Positions 10,574 through 20,677 of a DNA stretch of 36,223 bases are shown here, in pieces (positions within the stretch are counted from its first letter, which is position 1; the number at the start of each line of letters is the position of its first letter). The position numbers and the translations under genes were made by a program. The notes under the pieces were generated by a model, which was not told where the DNA came from, ran no database searches, and was given only the letters and a program-made list of their open reading frames with translations. The stretch covers positions 1-36,223 of the forward strand of contig JAAYRD010000065.1 of NCBI GenBank assembly GCA_012518955.1. The letters run 5' to 3'. The DNA is from Tissierellia bacterium. Its GTDB lineage: Bacteria; Bacillota; Clostridia; Tissierellales; Tepidimicrobiaceae.

Positions 10574-11131
10574 TTGTTTATAGTAATTGGGTTGGGAAAT
10601 CCTGGTAAGGATTATATTAATACTAGGCATAATATTGGCTTTGATACAATAGATTTATTAGCTAAGAATAATGAGATCAAGATTAATAGGATAAAGTTTG
10701 ATTCCGTATATGGGGAAGGGACAATAGGAAGAAAAAAAGTTATACTTGTGAAACCTCAAACCTATATGAATAATAGTGGTATAGCAGTACTAAGTTGGTA
10801 TAACTTCTATAAAGTACCAGTTGAGAATATAATAGTTATAGTTGATGATATAGATATAGACTTTGGAGCTATTAGGATAAGAAGAAAGGGTAGTGCTGGT
10901 TCTCATAACGGACTAAAATCTATAATATATAATTTACGATCGGAGGACTTTCCTAGGATTAAAATTGGAATAGGAGATAAAAAAGCAGGACAAGACTTGG
11001 CCAGTTTTGTCCTAAGCAAGTTTTCCAAAAAAGAAAGAGAGATAATAGATGATACATTAACAAGAGCTGGGTTAGCTGTAGAAACTATAATAAAACATGA
11101 TATAAATAGAGCGATGAATGAGTTCAATTAG
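10574..11131 (+). CDS. pth: Peptidyl-tRNA hydrolase (likely TTG start)
   Basis: VIGLGNPGKDYINTRHNIGFD, VKPQTYMNNSG, GSAGSHNGLKSII. TTG 10574 follows AAGGAG; ORF track begins at 10550. Confidence 0.95.
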   Translation: MFIVIGLGNPGKDYINTRHNIGFDTIDLLAKNNEIKINRIKFDSVYGEGTIGRKKVILVKPQTYMNNSGIAVLSWYNFYKVPVENIIVIVDDIDIDFGAIRIRRKGSAGSHNGLKSIIYNLRSEDFPRIKIGIGDKKAGQDLASFVLSKFSKKEREIIDDTLTRAGLAVETIIKHDINRAMNEFN

Positions 11132-11146
11132 GAGGAAGCAGATTAA

Positions 11147-11194
11147 ATGGAAGTTGCTAGCTTGGAGGAGATATTTGAGGGGCTGGTAGAATGA
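11147..11194 (+). CDS. Putative 15-aa mini-ORF (MEVASLEEIFEGLVE) overlapping the mfd start
   Basis: GGAGGA SD at 11131-11136, ATG 11147, TGA 11192-11194 overlapping mfd ATG 11191 as ATGA. Confidence 0.4.
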   Translation: MEVASLEEIFEGLVE

Positions 11195-14100
11195 AAAATA
11201 TGTTTATTGAGTCGTTAAAAAATTCACCTTCTTATAAAAAACTAACAGAAGAGATATATAGAGGAACAACCCCTATACTAGCTTATGGGATCATAGATGA
11301 GAATATAGGGCATATTAGTTATGCCCTAAATCAAAATTTGAATAGACAATCATTGATAATAACCTATGACGATATGAGAGCTAAAAGAATATATGAGGAT
11401 ATTAAAAACTTTAATGAAAATGTAGTGATGCTATTTCCCACTAAGGAGATACTTTTTTATAAGGTAGATGCTACTAGTACGGAGATAAACAATCAAAGAC
11501 TTAAGGTGCTTTCTCGTTTAGTTCAGGGAGATCCTTTAATTGTAATAGCTAGTATCGAAAGCATATTGAATAAGTTAATTAATCCTAGCCTATTTAAAGA
11601 GCATATAATAGAGATCAATATGGGAGATAGAATTGAACTAGATCAATTAGCAAAGAATCTTGTATCTTGTGGGTATGAAAGAGAAAATATGGTAGAAGGA
11701 GTAGGGCAATTTAGTATTAGAGGGGGAATAATTGACTTTTTTTCACCTAATAGTGACAATCCCTATAGAATAGAATTGTTTGATGATGAAGTAGACTCCA
11801 TTAGGATTTTTGATATTGGGACTCAAAGATCCCTGGATATAGTTGAGTCTGTTCACACACTTCCAGTTAAGGAAATACTTATTTTAGATAGTTATAGGGA
11901 AGATGTTATAGGGAATATAAAAGATCATTTAAAAAAAGCTACTAGTAAATTGGATAGGGGTTCTAAAATAAGACAAAAATTAGAGGATAAATTTGGTGCC
12001 TATATAGAAGAATTAACGGAGAATCTTCATATTTCTAATATGGACATGATAATACCTTATATACCTGGAACATATCTGTCCAATATATTGGAATACTTTG
12101 AAGAGGATAGCATGATCCTTTTAGATGAACCTAGAAGGATAGAAGAAAGAGTTAAGGGAATTGAAGAACAATTTATTCTTAAATATAGTCAATTATTGGA
12201 CTTGGGAGAAGTGCTGCCTCAACATGAAAAAATCAATTATGAATATCAAAATATAATAAGAAAGATAAAGAATAAAACTACCATAGCTAGTACGGCATTA
12301 TTAAAAGTCGACCCCAGTATGAGTCCGAAGTCCACTATAAAGTTTTCAGTTAAGCCAATGCAATCTTTCCATAACAATATGAATTTTTTAAAGGAAGAAT
12401 TAAATCATTATAAATATAAAGGATATAAGGTTATAATTTTCTCTGGAACAGAAGAAAGGGGCAAAAGATTAGAAGCTACTTTAAGGGATTTAGGAGTGGA
12501 ATCTACATATACTGATGATTCCAATAGAGATATAAAATCTAGTCAAATTTTTATTACGCCGGGTAATATTAAAGGTGGATTTGAGTATTCTGATATCAAA
12601 TTTGTTTTTATAAGCGAGCAGGAAATTTATAGTTCAGTTAAAGGAAAGTCGAAAAAGGCAAGGAAGAGAACAAGAGGAGATATAGTTAGCTTTTCTGAGT
12701 TAAATGTAGGAGATTATGTAGTACATGAAAATCATGGTATAGGGCAGTATGAAGGAACTGAACAATTGAATATTCAAGGAATAAAAAAAGATTATTTAAC
12801 TATCAATTACAAAGGAAACGATAAGTTATATGTTCCAGTGGATCAAATGGATTTACTACAAAGATATACAGGGGCTGAATCCATTAAACCTAAGATTAAT
12901 AGATTGAGTAGTCCAGAATGGGCAAGAACCAAACAAAGAGTAAAAAAAGCTGTAGAAAACATGGCTAAGGATTTGTTGGAGTTATATGCCAAAAGGGAAA
13001 GTTTAGAGGGGTTTTCTTTTTCTAAGGACACCTTGTGGCAAAATCAGTTTGAAGATGCATTTCCTTATGAGGAAACGGCTTCGCAGATTAGAAGTATAGA
13101 AGAAATAAAGAGGGATATGGAAAATAGCAAGCCTATGGATAGACTTTTATGCGGAGATGTAGGATATGGAAAAACGGAAGTAGCTTTGAGGGCTGCTTTT
13201 AAAGCGGTAATGGACGGTAAACAGGTAGCTTTTTTGGTACCTACAACCATATTAGCTCAACAGCATTATAATACAATTGTTGAGAGATTCTCTGCTTTTC
13301 CTATCAATGTAGGAATGTTAAGTAGATTTAGAACAGCTGGAGAGCAACAAAAGACCATAGACGAACTTAGAAAAGGAACTGTAGATGTAGTAGTAGGTAC
13401 CCATAGATTATTATCAAAGGGTATTATTTTTAATGATCTAGGCTTACTCATAGTGGATGAGGAGCAAAGGTTTGGTGTTAAGCATAAGGAAGCCCTAAAA
13501 CAATTGAAAGAAAATGTAGATGTCCTTACTTTGACTGCTACTCCCATACCTAGAACCCTTCACATGTCCCTTGTAGGAGTTAGGGATATGAGTACAATAG
13601 ATGAGCCTCCTGAGGAAAGATATCCTGTTCAGACTTACGTAGTGGAGTTTAACGAGCATATGATACGAGAGGCTATCCTAAAGGAGATAGAAAGAGGGGG
13701 GCAGGTATATTTTGTTTATAATAGAGTGGAGACTATAGACAAAATGGCTTTGAAATTGAAGAAACTGATCCCAGAAGCTAGGATTGCAGTAGGTCATGGG
13801 CAAATGGGCGAAAGGGAATTAGAAGGGGTTATGATGGATTTTATAGCCAATGAATACAATGTCCTAGTTTGCACAACCATTATAGAAACGGGTCTAGATA
13901 TACAAAATGTAAATACGATGATTATATATAATGCAGATAAAATGGGTTTGTCCCAGCTATATCAATTAAGAGGAAGAGTTGGGAGAACCAATAGGATAGC
14001 TTATGCATATTTTACATATGAAAGAGATAAGGTTCTAACAGAGGTCGCAGAAAAAAGATTAAGAGCTATAAAGGACTTTACGGAATTTGGATCTGGGTTC

Positions 14101-14709
14101 AAAATTGCTATGAGGGACTTAGAGATAAGAGGATCTGGCAATCTATTAGGAGTAGAACAACATGGACATATCGAGGCTATAGGTTATGATCTATATGTTA
14201 AATACTTGAATCAAACGGTTAAAAGGCTTAAAGGGGAAACCTTTGAAGAACCTGTCCATACTACTATTGATTTAGCTATAGATGGATATATAACAGAGGA
14301 ATATATAGAGGATCAAGAACAAAAAATTGAAGTATATAAAAAGATTGCTGCAATTAGAGATGAGAATGATTATGGCGAATTAATCGATGAGTTGATTGAT
14401 AGGTTTGGAGATGTACCTAAAGAGGTTCAAAACTTAATGGATATTTCTTATATTAAAAACAGGGCTAGTCTCTGTCAAATTAATAATATAATTCAGACAG
14501 GGGATATGGTTACATTGGAATTTAACTCTATGGATCATATTACACCAGACTTAATCAATTATCTATCTGTAGAATATGGTCGTAAACTATATTTTGATTT
14601 GTCAAATACTCCTCGTTTTAAATATAAGTTCAAGAGCGATGTAATATCTAGCCTAAAGACGTTGGTAGAGAAAATTACCAGTTTTCACAACAAAAAAAGT
14701 GATGTATAA
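11191..14709 (+). CDS. mfd: Transcription-repair coupling factor
   Basis: GDYVVHENHGIGQYEG RNAP-interaction region, LLCGDVGYGKTEVALRAAFKA Walker A, VDEEQRFGVKHKE, LTATPIPRTLHMSL, QLRGRVGRTNR. Confidence 0.97.
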   Translation: MKNMFIESLKNSPSYKKLTEEIYRGTTPILAYGIIDENIGHISYALNQNLNRQSLIITYDDMRAKRIYEDIKNFNENVVMLFPTKEILFYKVDATSTEINNQRLKVLSRLVQGDPLIVIASIESILNKLINPSLFKEHIIEINMGDRIELDQLAKNLVSCGYERENMVEGVGQFSIRGGIIDFFSPNSDNPYRIELFDDEVDSIRIFDIGTQRSLDIVESVHTLPVKEILILDSYREDVIGNIKDHLKKATSKLDRGSKIRQKLEDKFGAYIEELTENLHISNMDMIIPYIPGTYLSNILEYFEEDSMILLDEPRRIEERVKGIEEQFILKYSQLLDLGEVLPQHEKINYEYQNIIRKIKNKTTIASTALLKVDPSMSPKSTIKFSVKPMQSFHNNMNFLKEELNHYKYKGYKVIIFSGTEERGKRLEATLRDLGVESTYTDDSNRDIKSSQIFITPGNIKGGFEYSDIKFVFISEQEIYSSVKGKSKKARKRTRGDIVSFSELNVGDYVVHENHGIGQYEGTEQLNIQGIKKDYLTINYKGNDKLYVPVDQMDLLQRYTGAESIKPKINRLSSPEWARTKQRVKKAVENMAKDLLELYAKRESLEGFSFSKDTLWQNQFEDAFPYEETASQIRSIEEIKRDMENSKPMDRLLCGDVGYGKTEVALRAAFKAVMDGKQVAFLVPTTILAQQHYNTIVERFSAFPINVGMLSRFRTAGEQQKTIDELRKGTVDVVVGTHRLLSKGIIFNDLGLLIVDEEQRFGVKHKEALKQLKENVDVLTLTATPIPRTLHMSLVGVRDMSTIDEPPEERYPVQTYVVEFNEHMIREAILKEIERGGQVYFVYNRVETIDKMALKLKKLIPEARIAVGHGQMGERELEGVMMDFIANEYNVLVCTTIIETGLDIQNVNTMIIYNADKMGLSQLYQLRGRVGRTNRIAYAYFTYERDKVLTEVAEKRLRAIKDFTEFGSGFKIAMRDLEIRGSGNLLGVEQHGHIEAIGYDLYVKYLNQTVKRLKGETFEEPVHTTIDLAIDGYITEEYIEDQEQKIEVYKKIAAIRDENDYGELIDELIDRFGDVPKEVQNLMDISYIKNRASLCQINNIIQTGDMVTLEFNSMDHITPDLINYLSVEYGRKLYFDLSNTPRFKYKFKSDVISSLKTLVEKITSFHNKKSDV

Positions 14710-14736
14710 TTATACTTATTAGAGAGGATGTTTTAA

Positions 14737-15699
14737 TTGTATAAATTAAATAGAAAAACCTTATTGATTATAATATTATTAATTACAATGGGCTTAAGTC
14801 TTTCGGGCTGCAAAAAAGGTGAATTTACTGGGAAAGATGGAATTATAGCCAAGGTTAATGGCGATGTAATTACTGAAAAAGAATTTAATGGCGAATTCGA
14901 GATGTTAAAGAATATGTATAAGAAACAATTAGGTGATGATATTTTATCTCAAAAAACTGAAGAGGGCAAGACCTATGAGGATGTATTGATGGACAATTTA
15001 TTGGAATCCATGATACTTGAAAAACTAATAGGCAAAGAGATGGAAAAACTTGACATAATGGTAACGGATGAAGAGATAGAAAAAGTGATAAAAGTTCGCT
15101 ACATTGATGGTCTGGGAGGAGAAGAGAAGTATAAAGAATTCCTAGGAGCTAATAATTTCACAGAAGATTTTTTAAAAAGTAGCTTAAGAAAATCTATGAT
15201 GGATGAAAAATATAGAGAAGACTTTTTTAGCAAAACGGAAGTGCCTGAAGATGAGATTAAAGAGTATTATGACTCTCATAAAGATTCCCTAGTACAGGTT
15301 AAGGCTAGTTTGATTCAGGCGGAAACCGAAGAGGATGGTACTAAAATATTTGAAAGATTGGAAAAAGGTGAGGACTTTCACGAACTAGCTACTACAGAAT
15401 CTATAGATCCTGTTACTGCGGCTAAAGGTGGAGATATAGGTTATTTTGCTAAGGGTACCCTTAAAAGCTTTCATGAACTTGAAGAAGCAGCTTTTTCATT
15501 GGGAAAAGGAGAGACTAGTGACTTGATTGAATCGCAGTCAGGGTATTATATAATATTGGTAGAAGATAGAAAAGAAGAATATGAAGATTTGAAGGAAAAC
15601 ATAATTCCAATATTAAAAAACGAGAAATATGTTAACAAGCTGTCGGAATTAAAGGCAGGTGCAGATGTAGAGATACACACCAAAAAGAAAGATAAATAG
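14737..15699 (+). CDS. PrsA/SurA-type parvulin peptidyl-prolyl isomerase lipoprotein (TTG start)
   Basis: Lipobox LSGC; SurA_N-like region; parvulin region (GDIGYFAKGTL..F..AAFSL..GE.SD.IES..GYYII). Confidence 0.88.
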   Translation: MYKLNRKTLLIIILLITMGLSLSGCKKGEFTGKDGIIAKVNGDVITEKEFNGEFEMLKNMYKKQLGDDILSQKTEEGKTYEDVLMDNLLESMILEKLIGKEMEKLDIMVTDEEIEKVIKVRYIDGLGGEEKYKEFLGANNFTEDFLKSSLRKSMMDEKYREDFFSKTEVPEDEIKEYYDSHKDSLVQVKASLIQAETEEDGTKIFERLEKGEDFHELATTESIDPVTAAKGGDIGYFAKGTLKSFHELEEAAFSLGKGETSDLIESQSGYYIILVEDRKEEYEDLKENIIPILKNEKYVNKLSELKAGADVEIHTKKKDK

Positions 15700-15710
15700 T
15701 ATAGAATTTT

Positions 15711-15740
15711 AAACCTTTGCGATGAATCGCAAAGGTTTTT
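15711..15740 (+). terminator. Rho-independent terminator
   Basis: AAACCTTTGCGA-TGAA-TCGCAAAGGTTT followed by TT. Confidence 0.9.
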
Positions 15741-15778
15741 CAATTAATGTAAATACTTTAGCTTAACTTTACCATAAA

Positions 15779-15809
15779 TGTATAAAAAATTCCTATTAGT
15801 AGGATAATA
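15779..15809 (+). promoter_or_regulatory. Candidate sigma-G-like promoter of spoVT
   Basis: TGTATA - 18 nt - GATAATA, compared with TGAATA/CATACTA; spoVT is sigma-G dependent in B. subtilis. Confidence 0.45.
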
Positions 15810-15841
15810 ATTACACAACAAATTTTACAAGGAGGGAAAAC

Positions 15842-16393
15842 ATGAAAGCTACAGGAATAGTTAGACGGATTGACGATTTAGGTAGGGTTGTTATACCTAA
15901 AGAGATTCGTAGGACATTAAGAATAAGAGAAGGAGATCCTCTAGAAATATTCACTGCTAGAGAAGGTGAAATAATACTTAAAAAATACTCACCAATCGGG
16001 GAGTTAAATGAATTCGCAAATGAATTTTGTGAATCTTTATATGAAAATACTAACTATACAGCCATTATTTCTGATAGAGATAATATAATTGCCATTGCAG
16101 GGGGCTCAAAAAAAGAATACTTAGAAAAACGAGTGAGCCCAGAATTGGAAAGGGTTATAGAGTCTAGAAATACCCATATTGTAGATGAAACAACTAAGGC
16201 TATTAGATTGTACTATGAGGACGAAGATCCAGAAGAGTATAGATCTCAAGTAATATCCCCAATAGTTATGCAAGGAGATCCAATAGGCTCAGTAATACTC
16301 ATGTCTAAAGAAGCAGATAAAACCATTGGAGAAATAGAAGTAAAACTAGTAGAAACAGCAGCAAGTTTTCTAGCAAAGCAAATGGAAAATTAA
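15842..16393 (+). CDS. spoVT: Stage V sporulation protein T (AbrB plus GAF-like)
   Basis: MKATGIVRRIDDLGRVVIPKEIRRTLRIREGDPLEIF AbrB domain, with sensor domain to 183 aa. Confidence 0.96.
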   Translation: MKATGIVRRIDDLGRVVIPKEIRRTLRIREGDPLEIFTAREGEIILKKYSPIGELNEFANEFCESLYENTNYTAIISDRDNIIAIAGGSKKEYLEKRVSPELERVIESRNTHIVDETTKAIRLYYEDEDPEEYRSQVISPIVMQGDPIGSVILMSKEADKTIGEIEVKLVETAASFLAKQMEN

Positions 16394-16397
16394 TAAA

Positions 16398-16420
16398 AGC
16401 CTACCGGCTAAAGGTAGGCT
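16398..16420 (+). terminator. Hairpin after spoVT
   Basis: AGCCTACC-ggctaaa-GGTAGGCT followed by ATATTATTTTA (weak T-rich tract). Confidence 0.6.
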
Positions 16421-16529
16421 ATATTATTTTATAAGGATTTAATGGAACCCTTTGATATAATTGAGTGTTACAATATATATATTTTTGATATAATGATATC
16501 AGCTCATATGAAAATTAGGGGGAAGAAGA

Positions 16530-18140
16530 ATGTCAAAGAATAATTTTTTAAAAGGTGCAGCTATATTAGGCATAGCTGGGGCTATTGTAAAAATAATGGG
16601 AGCCTTTTATAGAATACCCTTGGGAAATATCATAAAAACGGAAGGTATGGGGTATTATCAAACTGCTTATCCTTTATATGTATTATTGCTAACTATATCC
16701 ACTGCAGGGTTTCCTGTAGCTATAGCAAAATTAGTTTCTGAAAAAAGGGCTTTGGGAGATCATAAAGGAGCTTTTAAGGTATTTAAGGTTGCTTTTTTAG
16801 GATTGCTTATGGCTGGAATACTTACATCTATGTTTGTTTTTATAAATGCAAAGGGTATTGTGGAAAGATTAGGCAACACCAATGCATATTATTCTTTGAT
16901 TGCTTTGGTACCAGCTTTACTCTTTGTTCCAATTATGGCGGCTTTTAGAGGATATTTTCAGGGAAGACAGACTATGACCCCTACTGCTTTATCTCAAATT
17001 GCAGAACAGTTTATCAGGGTCGTATCCGGATTAGGTTTAACTTATTATTTAATTGATAGGGGAATGCCTATAGCGGCGGGGGGAGCATCCTTTGGAGGCT
17101 CTGCTGGAGCTATAGCAGGTGCTTTTGTAATGGTTGGTATTTACTTCCATGAAAGAAAAGAGATCAACAAAGAGATGAGTACTAATTTAAACGAAGAAGA
17201 AGAGTCTGTTACTAAAATTATAAAAGATTTACTTGTTATAGCAATACCTATAACCATAGGAGCGGCAATTGTCCCTATAATGAACACAATAGATACAATG
17301 CTTGTGTTGAAAAGACTTCAGAGTGTTGGTTTTTCTAAAATGGAAGCCAATGAGCTATATGGACAACTTACAGGATTTGCACAAACCTTAATAAATCTAC
17401 CTCAAGTATTTTCTATGGCTTTAGCTATTAGTTTAGTACCAGCTGTATCTGAAGCTAATGCCAGAAGGGATTATAGGGAAATTAAAAATATCACTTCCTC
17501 CGGGATAAGAATAACTCTACTTATAGGCTTACCTTGTGCTTTTGGCCTTTTCGTATTGGCGGAGCCTATTATTGGATTATTATATTTTAGAAATCCAATG
17601 GAGACCATAATTAGTATAGGAAAGATACTTTCAATACTTTCCTTTGGAGTCGTGTTTCTAACATTGGTACAGTCTTTAACTGCAGTTTTACAAGGACTTG
17701 GTAAGCCTATAGTGCCTGTGGTTAATTTATTTATAGGTGCAGTTATCAAGGTGATTTTAACTTATATTTTAACTGGAATAAGAAGTATTAATATAAAAGG
17801 AGCAGCTATAAGTACAGTAGTAGCATATTTTATTGCATCAATACTTGACTTAATAAGCGTTAGAAAGTATACTAAACTAAAATTCAATATAAAGGAAGTA
17901 TTCATAAACCCGTTGATAGCTTCTTTAGGAATGGCTCTGGTGGCAAAAGTTATATATATTGGTTTTATGGGTATCATTGGAAGTAAATTAGCGACTGTGG
18001 CTGCTATAATAATTGCAGCTATAACCTATTTTATACTCCTTATATTAACTGGTTCCCTAACCTATAATGATTTTGAATTATTGCCAAAGGGAAAAAATAT
18101 ATCTGATAAACTTGTAAAATTAAAACTGTTAAAAAGATAA
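16530..18140 (+). CDS. SpoVB/YabM-like polysaccharide flippase (MATE/MurJ superfamily)
   Basis: Polytopic; KGAAILGIAGAIVKIMGAFYRIPLGNIIKTEGMGYYQTAYPLY N-terminus; synteny between spoVT and mazG. Confidence 0.88.
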   Translation: MSKNNFLKGAAILGIAGAIVKIMGAFYRIPLGNIIKTEGMGYYQTAYPLYVLLLTISTAGFPVAIAKLVSEKRALGDHKGAFKVFKVAFLGLLMAGILTSMFVFINAKGIVERLGNTNAYYSLIALVPALLFVPIMAAFRGYFQGRQTMTPTALSQIAEQFIRVVSGLGLTYYLIDRGMPIAAGGASFGGSAGAIAGAFVMVGIYFHERKEINKEMSTNLNEEEESVTKIIKDLLVIAIPITIGAAIVPIMNTIDTMLVLKRLQSVGFSKMEANELYGQLTGFAQTLINLPQVFSMALAISLVPAVSEANARRDYREIKNITSSGIRITLLIGLPCAFGLFVLAEPIIGLLYFRNPMETIISIGKILSILSFGVVFLTLVQSLTAVLQGLGKPIVPVVNLFIGAVIKVILTYILTGIRSINIKGAAISTVVAYFIASILDLISVRKYTKLKFNIKEVFINPLIASLGMALVAKVIYIGFMGIIGSKLATVAAIIIAAITYFILLILTGSLTYNDFELLPKGKNISDKLVKLKLLKR

Positions 18141-18166
18141 ACAAAGGTATGTAAAGGAGCAAAGAT

Positions 18167-19636
18167 ATGGGAAAAATATATGTTTTGGGCTTAGGTCCTG
18201 GAGATATAGACTCTTTAACTTTAGGTGTGGTAAAAAAGATTAATGCTGGGCATAGAAATTACTTAAGAACAGAGTATCATCCTACAGTAAAATATCTCAA
18301 GGATAACAATATACATTATGAATCCTATGATTATGTTTATGAAAGGGAAGGGGATTTTTTAGATGTATATGAGCATATTGCAGATCACTTAATTGAAAAA
18401 GCAAAAGAACATGGAGAGATCAATTACTTAGTACCTGGCAACCCTTTGGTAGCAGAAAAAACCGTAGAAATTTTACTGCAAAGGGATATACCAGGTATAG
18501 AAATAGAGATATTAACTGGATTGAGTTTTATAGAACCTATTATTGAGTTAATAGGAAGAGATCCTATAAATGGGTTAAAAATTGTAGATGGAATAGGGTT
18601 TAGTTTTAACGACATAGATATTAATTTAGATACTATAATAACCCAAGTTTATAATAGAAGAGTTGCCACTGATGTAAAATTGGTACTTTCTCAGGTATAT
18701 GGAGATGAATACGAGGTTTATTTGATTGATAGAGCAGGGATAAAAGGAGAAGAAAAATTATTCTCAATTCCCATATATGAACTAGATAGAATTGACACTA
18801 TTGGCTTCTTAACTAGTATATATATCCCTAAAGTGGATAAAATAGATAAAAAAATATACAGTGTTGCCGATATAATAGATACCATGGAAATACTAAGAAG
18901 TGATACAGGTTGTCCTTGGGATCGACAACAAACTCATAAAACCATTAGAGAGTGTGTAATAGAAGAAGCTTATGAAGTAGTGGATGCAATTGATAGGGAA
19001 GATGTAGATGGATTGATAGAGGAGCTAGGGGATCTGTTTTTACAGGTAATTTTTCATAGTCAAATAGCTATGGAGAATGGAGAATTTAATCTTTATGATA
19101 TTACAACTGAGCTTAATAAAAAATTAATTTATCGACATAATCATGTTTTTAGCAATAAAAAAGTAGAAAGTTCCGATGAAGTAGTATATAATTGGAATAA
19201 AATGAAGTTTAAGGATAGGGGCATATCTACCTATACTGATACTTTAAGAGATGTTCCAAAGCTTCCCTCATTGATGAGAAGTTTCAAAATCCAAGAGAGG
19301 GCTAGCAAAATTGGATTCGATTGGGATAATGTATATGGGGCTTTGGACAAAGTAAAAGAAGAGTACTATGAAATGATTGAATCTATCGATAAAATTAAAG
19401 GTGGTGGTGTGGAAAAGACGGAGGAGGAACTAGGAGATTTATTATTTGCTGTGGTTAATGTATCTAGATTTCTAAAGATAAATCCTGAAGTAGCATTGAA
19501 TAAAACAATCAGTAAATTTATTGATAGGTTCGAATTTATGGAAAAGAAGAGCATCCAGAGTGGTAAAAAATTAAAAGAAATGACTTTAGCAGAAATGGAT
19601 TTATTATGGGATGAAGCAAAAGCATACAAGCGCTAA
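18167..19636 (+). CDS. mazG: MazG nucleotide pyrophosphohydrolase with N-terminal tetrapyrrole-methylase-like domain (YabN type)
   Basis: N-terminal GLGPGDIDSLTLG; two MazG repeats with CPWDRQQTHKTIRECVIEEAYEV and EELGDLF/EELGDLLFAVVN. Confidence 0.94.
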   Translation: MGKIYVLGLGPGDIDSLTLGVVKKINAGHRNYLRTEYHPTVKYLKDNNIHYESYDYVYEREGDFLDVYEHIADHLIEKAKEHGEINYLVPGNPLVAEKTVEILLQRDIPGIEIEILTGLSFIEPIIELIGRDPINGLKIVDGIGFSFNDIDINLDTIITQVYNRRVATDVKLVLSQVYGDEYEVYLIDRAGIKGEEKLFSIPIYELDRIDTIGFLTSIYIPKVDKIDKKIYSVADIIDTMEILRSDTGCPWDRQQTHKTIRECVIEEAYEVVDAIDREDVDGLIEELGDLFLQVIFHSQIAMENGEFNLYDITTELNKKLIYRHNHVFSNKKVESSDEVVYNWNKMKFKDRGISTYTDTLRDVPKLPSLMRSFKIQERASKIGFDWDNVYGALDKVKEEYYEMIESIDKIKGGGVEKTEEELGDLLFAVVNVSRFLKINPEVALNKTISKFIDRFEFMEKKSIQSGKKLKEMTLAEMDLLWDEAKAYKR

Positions 19637-19734
19637 TAATAGGATTTAAACCATAGGAAGAAGGAGTTTTTAAATTATTATAGAATAAGTTAATAAGCAT
19701 TTAATTAACATTATGATAAGAGGAGGAATTGATA

Positions 19735-20013
19735 ATGAATAAAGCAGAATTAATTGCTAGTATGGCAGAGGAAAGTAACTTAACTAAAAAGGATACAGAA
19801 AGTGCACTAAATGCATTTTTGAAGGTTGTACAGGATACTTTAGCTACTGGAGAAAAAGTACAATTAGTTGGATTTGGAACATTTGAGGTAAGGGATAGAA
19901 AAGCAAGAGAAGGTAGAAACCCAAGGAATCCACAAGAAGTTATCCAAATACCTGCATCAAAAGCACCTGTATTTAAAGCAGGTAAATCATTAAAAGAAGC
20001 TGTAAATAAATAA
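19735..20013 (+). CDS. HU family DNA-binding protein
   Basis: MNKAELIASMAEES..KKDTESALNAF, GFGTFEVRDRKAREGRNPRNP. ATG 19735 follows AGGAGG. Confidence 0.97.
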   Translation: MNKAELIASMAEESNLTKKDTESALNAFLKVVQDTLATGEKVQLVGFGTFEVRDRKAREGRNPRNPQEVIQIPASKAPVFKAGKSLKEAVNK

Positions 20014-20042
20014 AAAAATCAGGTCATTGACCTGATTTTTTT
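20012..20042 (+). terminator. Rho-independent terminator after HU
   Basis: AAAAAATCAGGTC-ATT-GACCTGATTTTTT. Confidence 0.9.
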
Positions 20043-20066
20043 AAATTGATTTCTAGGGGGTTGAAT

Positions 20067-20309
20067 ATGAGGATTGATAAATATTTGAAAAATGCAAGAA
20101 TTATTAAAAGAAGAACTGTAGCGAAAGAAGCCTGTGAGCAGGGCAGGGTATTTATAAATGAAAAACAGGCTAAACCGGGAGATATAGTTCAAGTAGGAGA
20201 TATTGTCCAAGTTAATTTTGGTACAGGCTCAACGAAAATAGAGGTACTTAGGATTTCAGATAATGTAAGAAAAGATGATGCAATAAAACTATATAAAACT
20301 ATAGAATAA
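20067..20309 (+). CDS. rqcP: S4 RNA-binding protein (RqcP/YabO-like)
   Basis: MRIDKYLKNARIIKRRTVAKEACEQGRVFINEKQAKPG S4 domain; synteny. ATG 20067 follows TAGGGGG. Confidence 0.92.
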   Translation: MRIDKYLKNARIIKRRTVAKEACEQGRVFINEKQAKPGDIVQVGDIVQVNFGTGSTKIEVLRISDNVRKDDAIKLYKTIE

Positions 20310-20339
20310 AAAAGGCTTTGTTCTAAAAGCCTTTTTTTA
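20308..20339 (+). terminator. Rho-independent terminator after rqcP
   Basis: AAAAAGGCTTT-gttct-AAAAGCCTTTTTTT. Confidence 0.88.
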
Positions 20340-20381
20340 TTCATAAATATTAGTAAGTATTGGAGTGGGGGGTTGTAAAAC

Positions 20382-20663
20382 ATGACAGAGGGAAAGGTGG
20401 TTTTCAAAAATCAGAATATTTTTATAGAGGATAGAAACAAAGTTACTATAACAGGAGTAGAAAATGTAGACAGTTTTAATGAGAACACCATAATTCTTAG
20501 GACTATTAAAGGAGGTATGACAATTAAAGGGGAAGGGTTAAACGTTGGAAATCTAAATTTAGATAATGGAAGTGTAAAGATCAGTGGAATTGTAAACGGT
20601 ATTGCTTATGATGATAAGGATTCTTCACAGCGGGGAAAAATAATTGGGAAAATCTTTAAATAA
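20382..20663 (+). CDS. yabP: Sporulation protein YabP
   Basis: YabP-like fold pattern (NKVTITGVENVDSFNENTIILRTIKGGMTIKGEGLNVGNLNLDNGSVKISGIVNGIAY); synteny. Confidence 0.9.
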   Translation: MTEGKVVFKNQNIFIEDRNKVTITGVENVDSFNENTIILRTIKGGMTIKGEGLNVGNLNLDNGSVKISGIVNGIAYDDKDSSQRGKIIGKIFK

Positions 20664-20677
20664 TAGGAGATAGCAAA

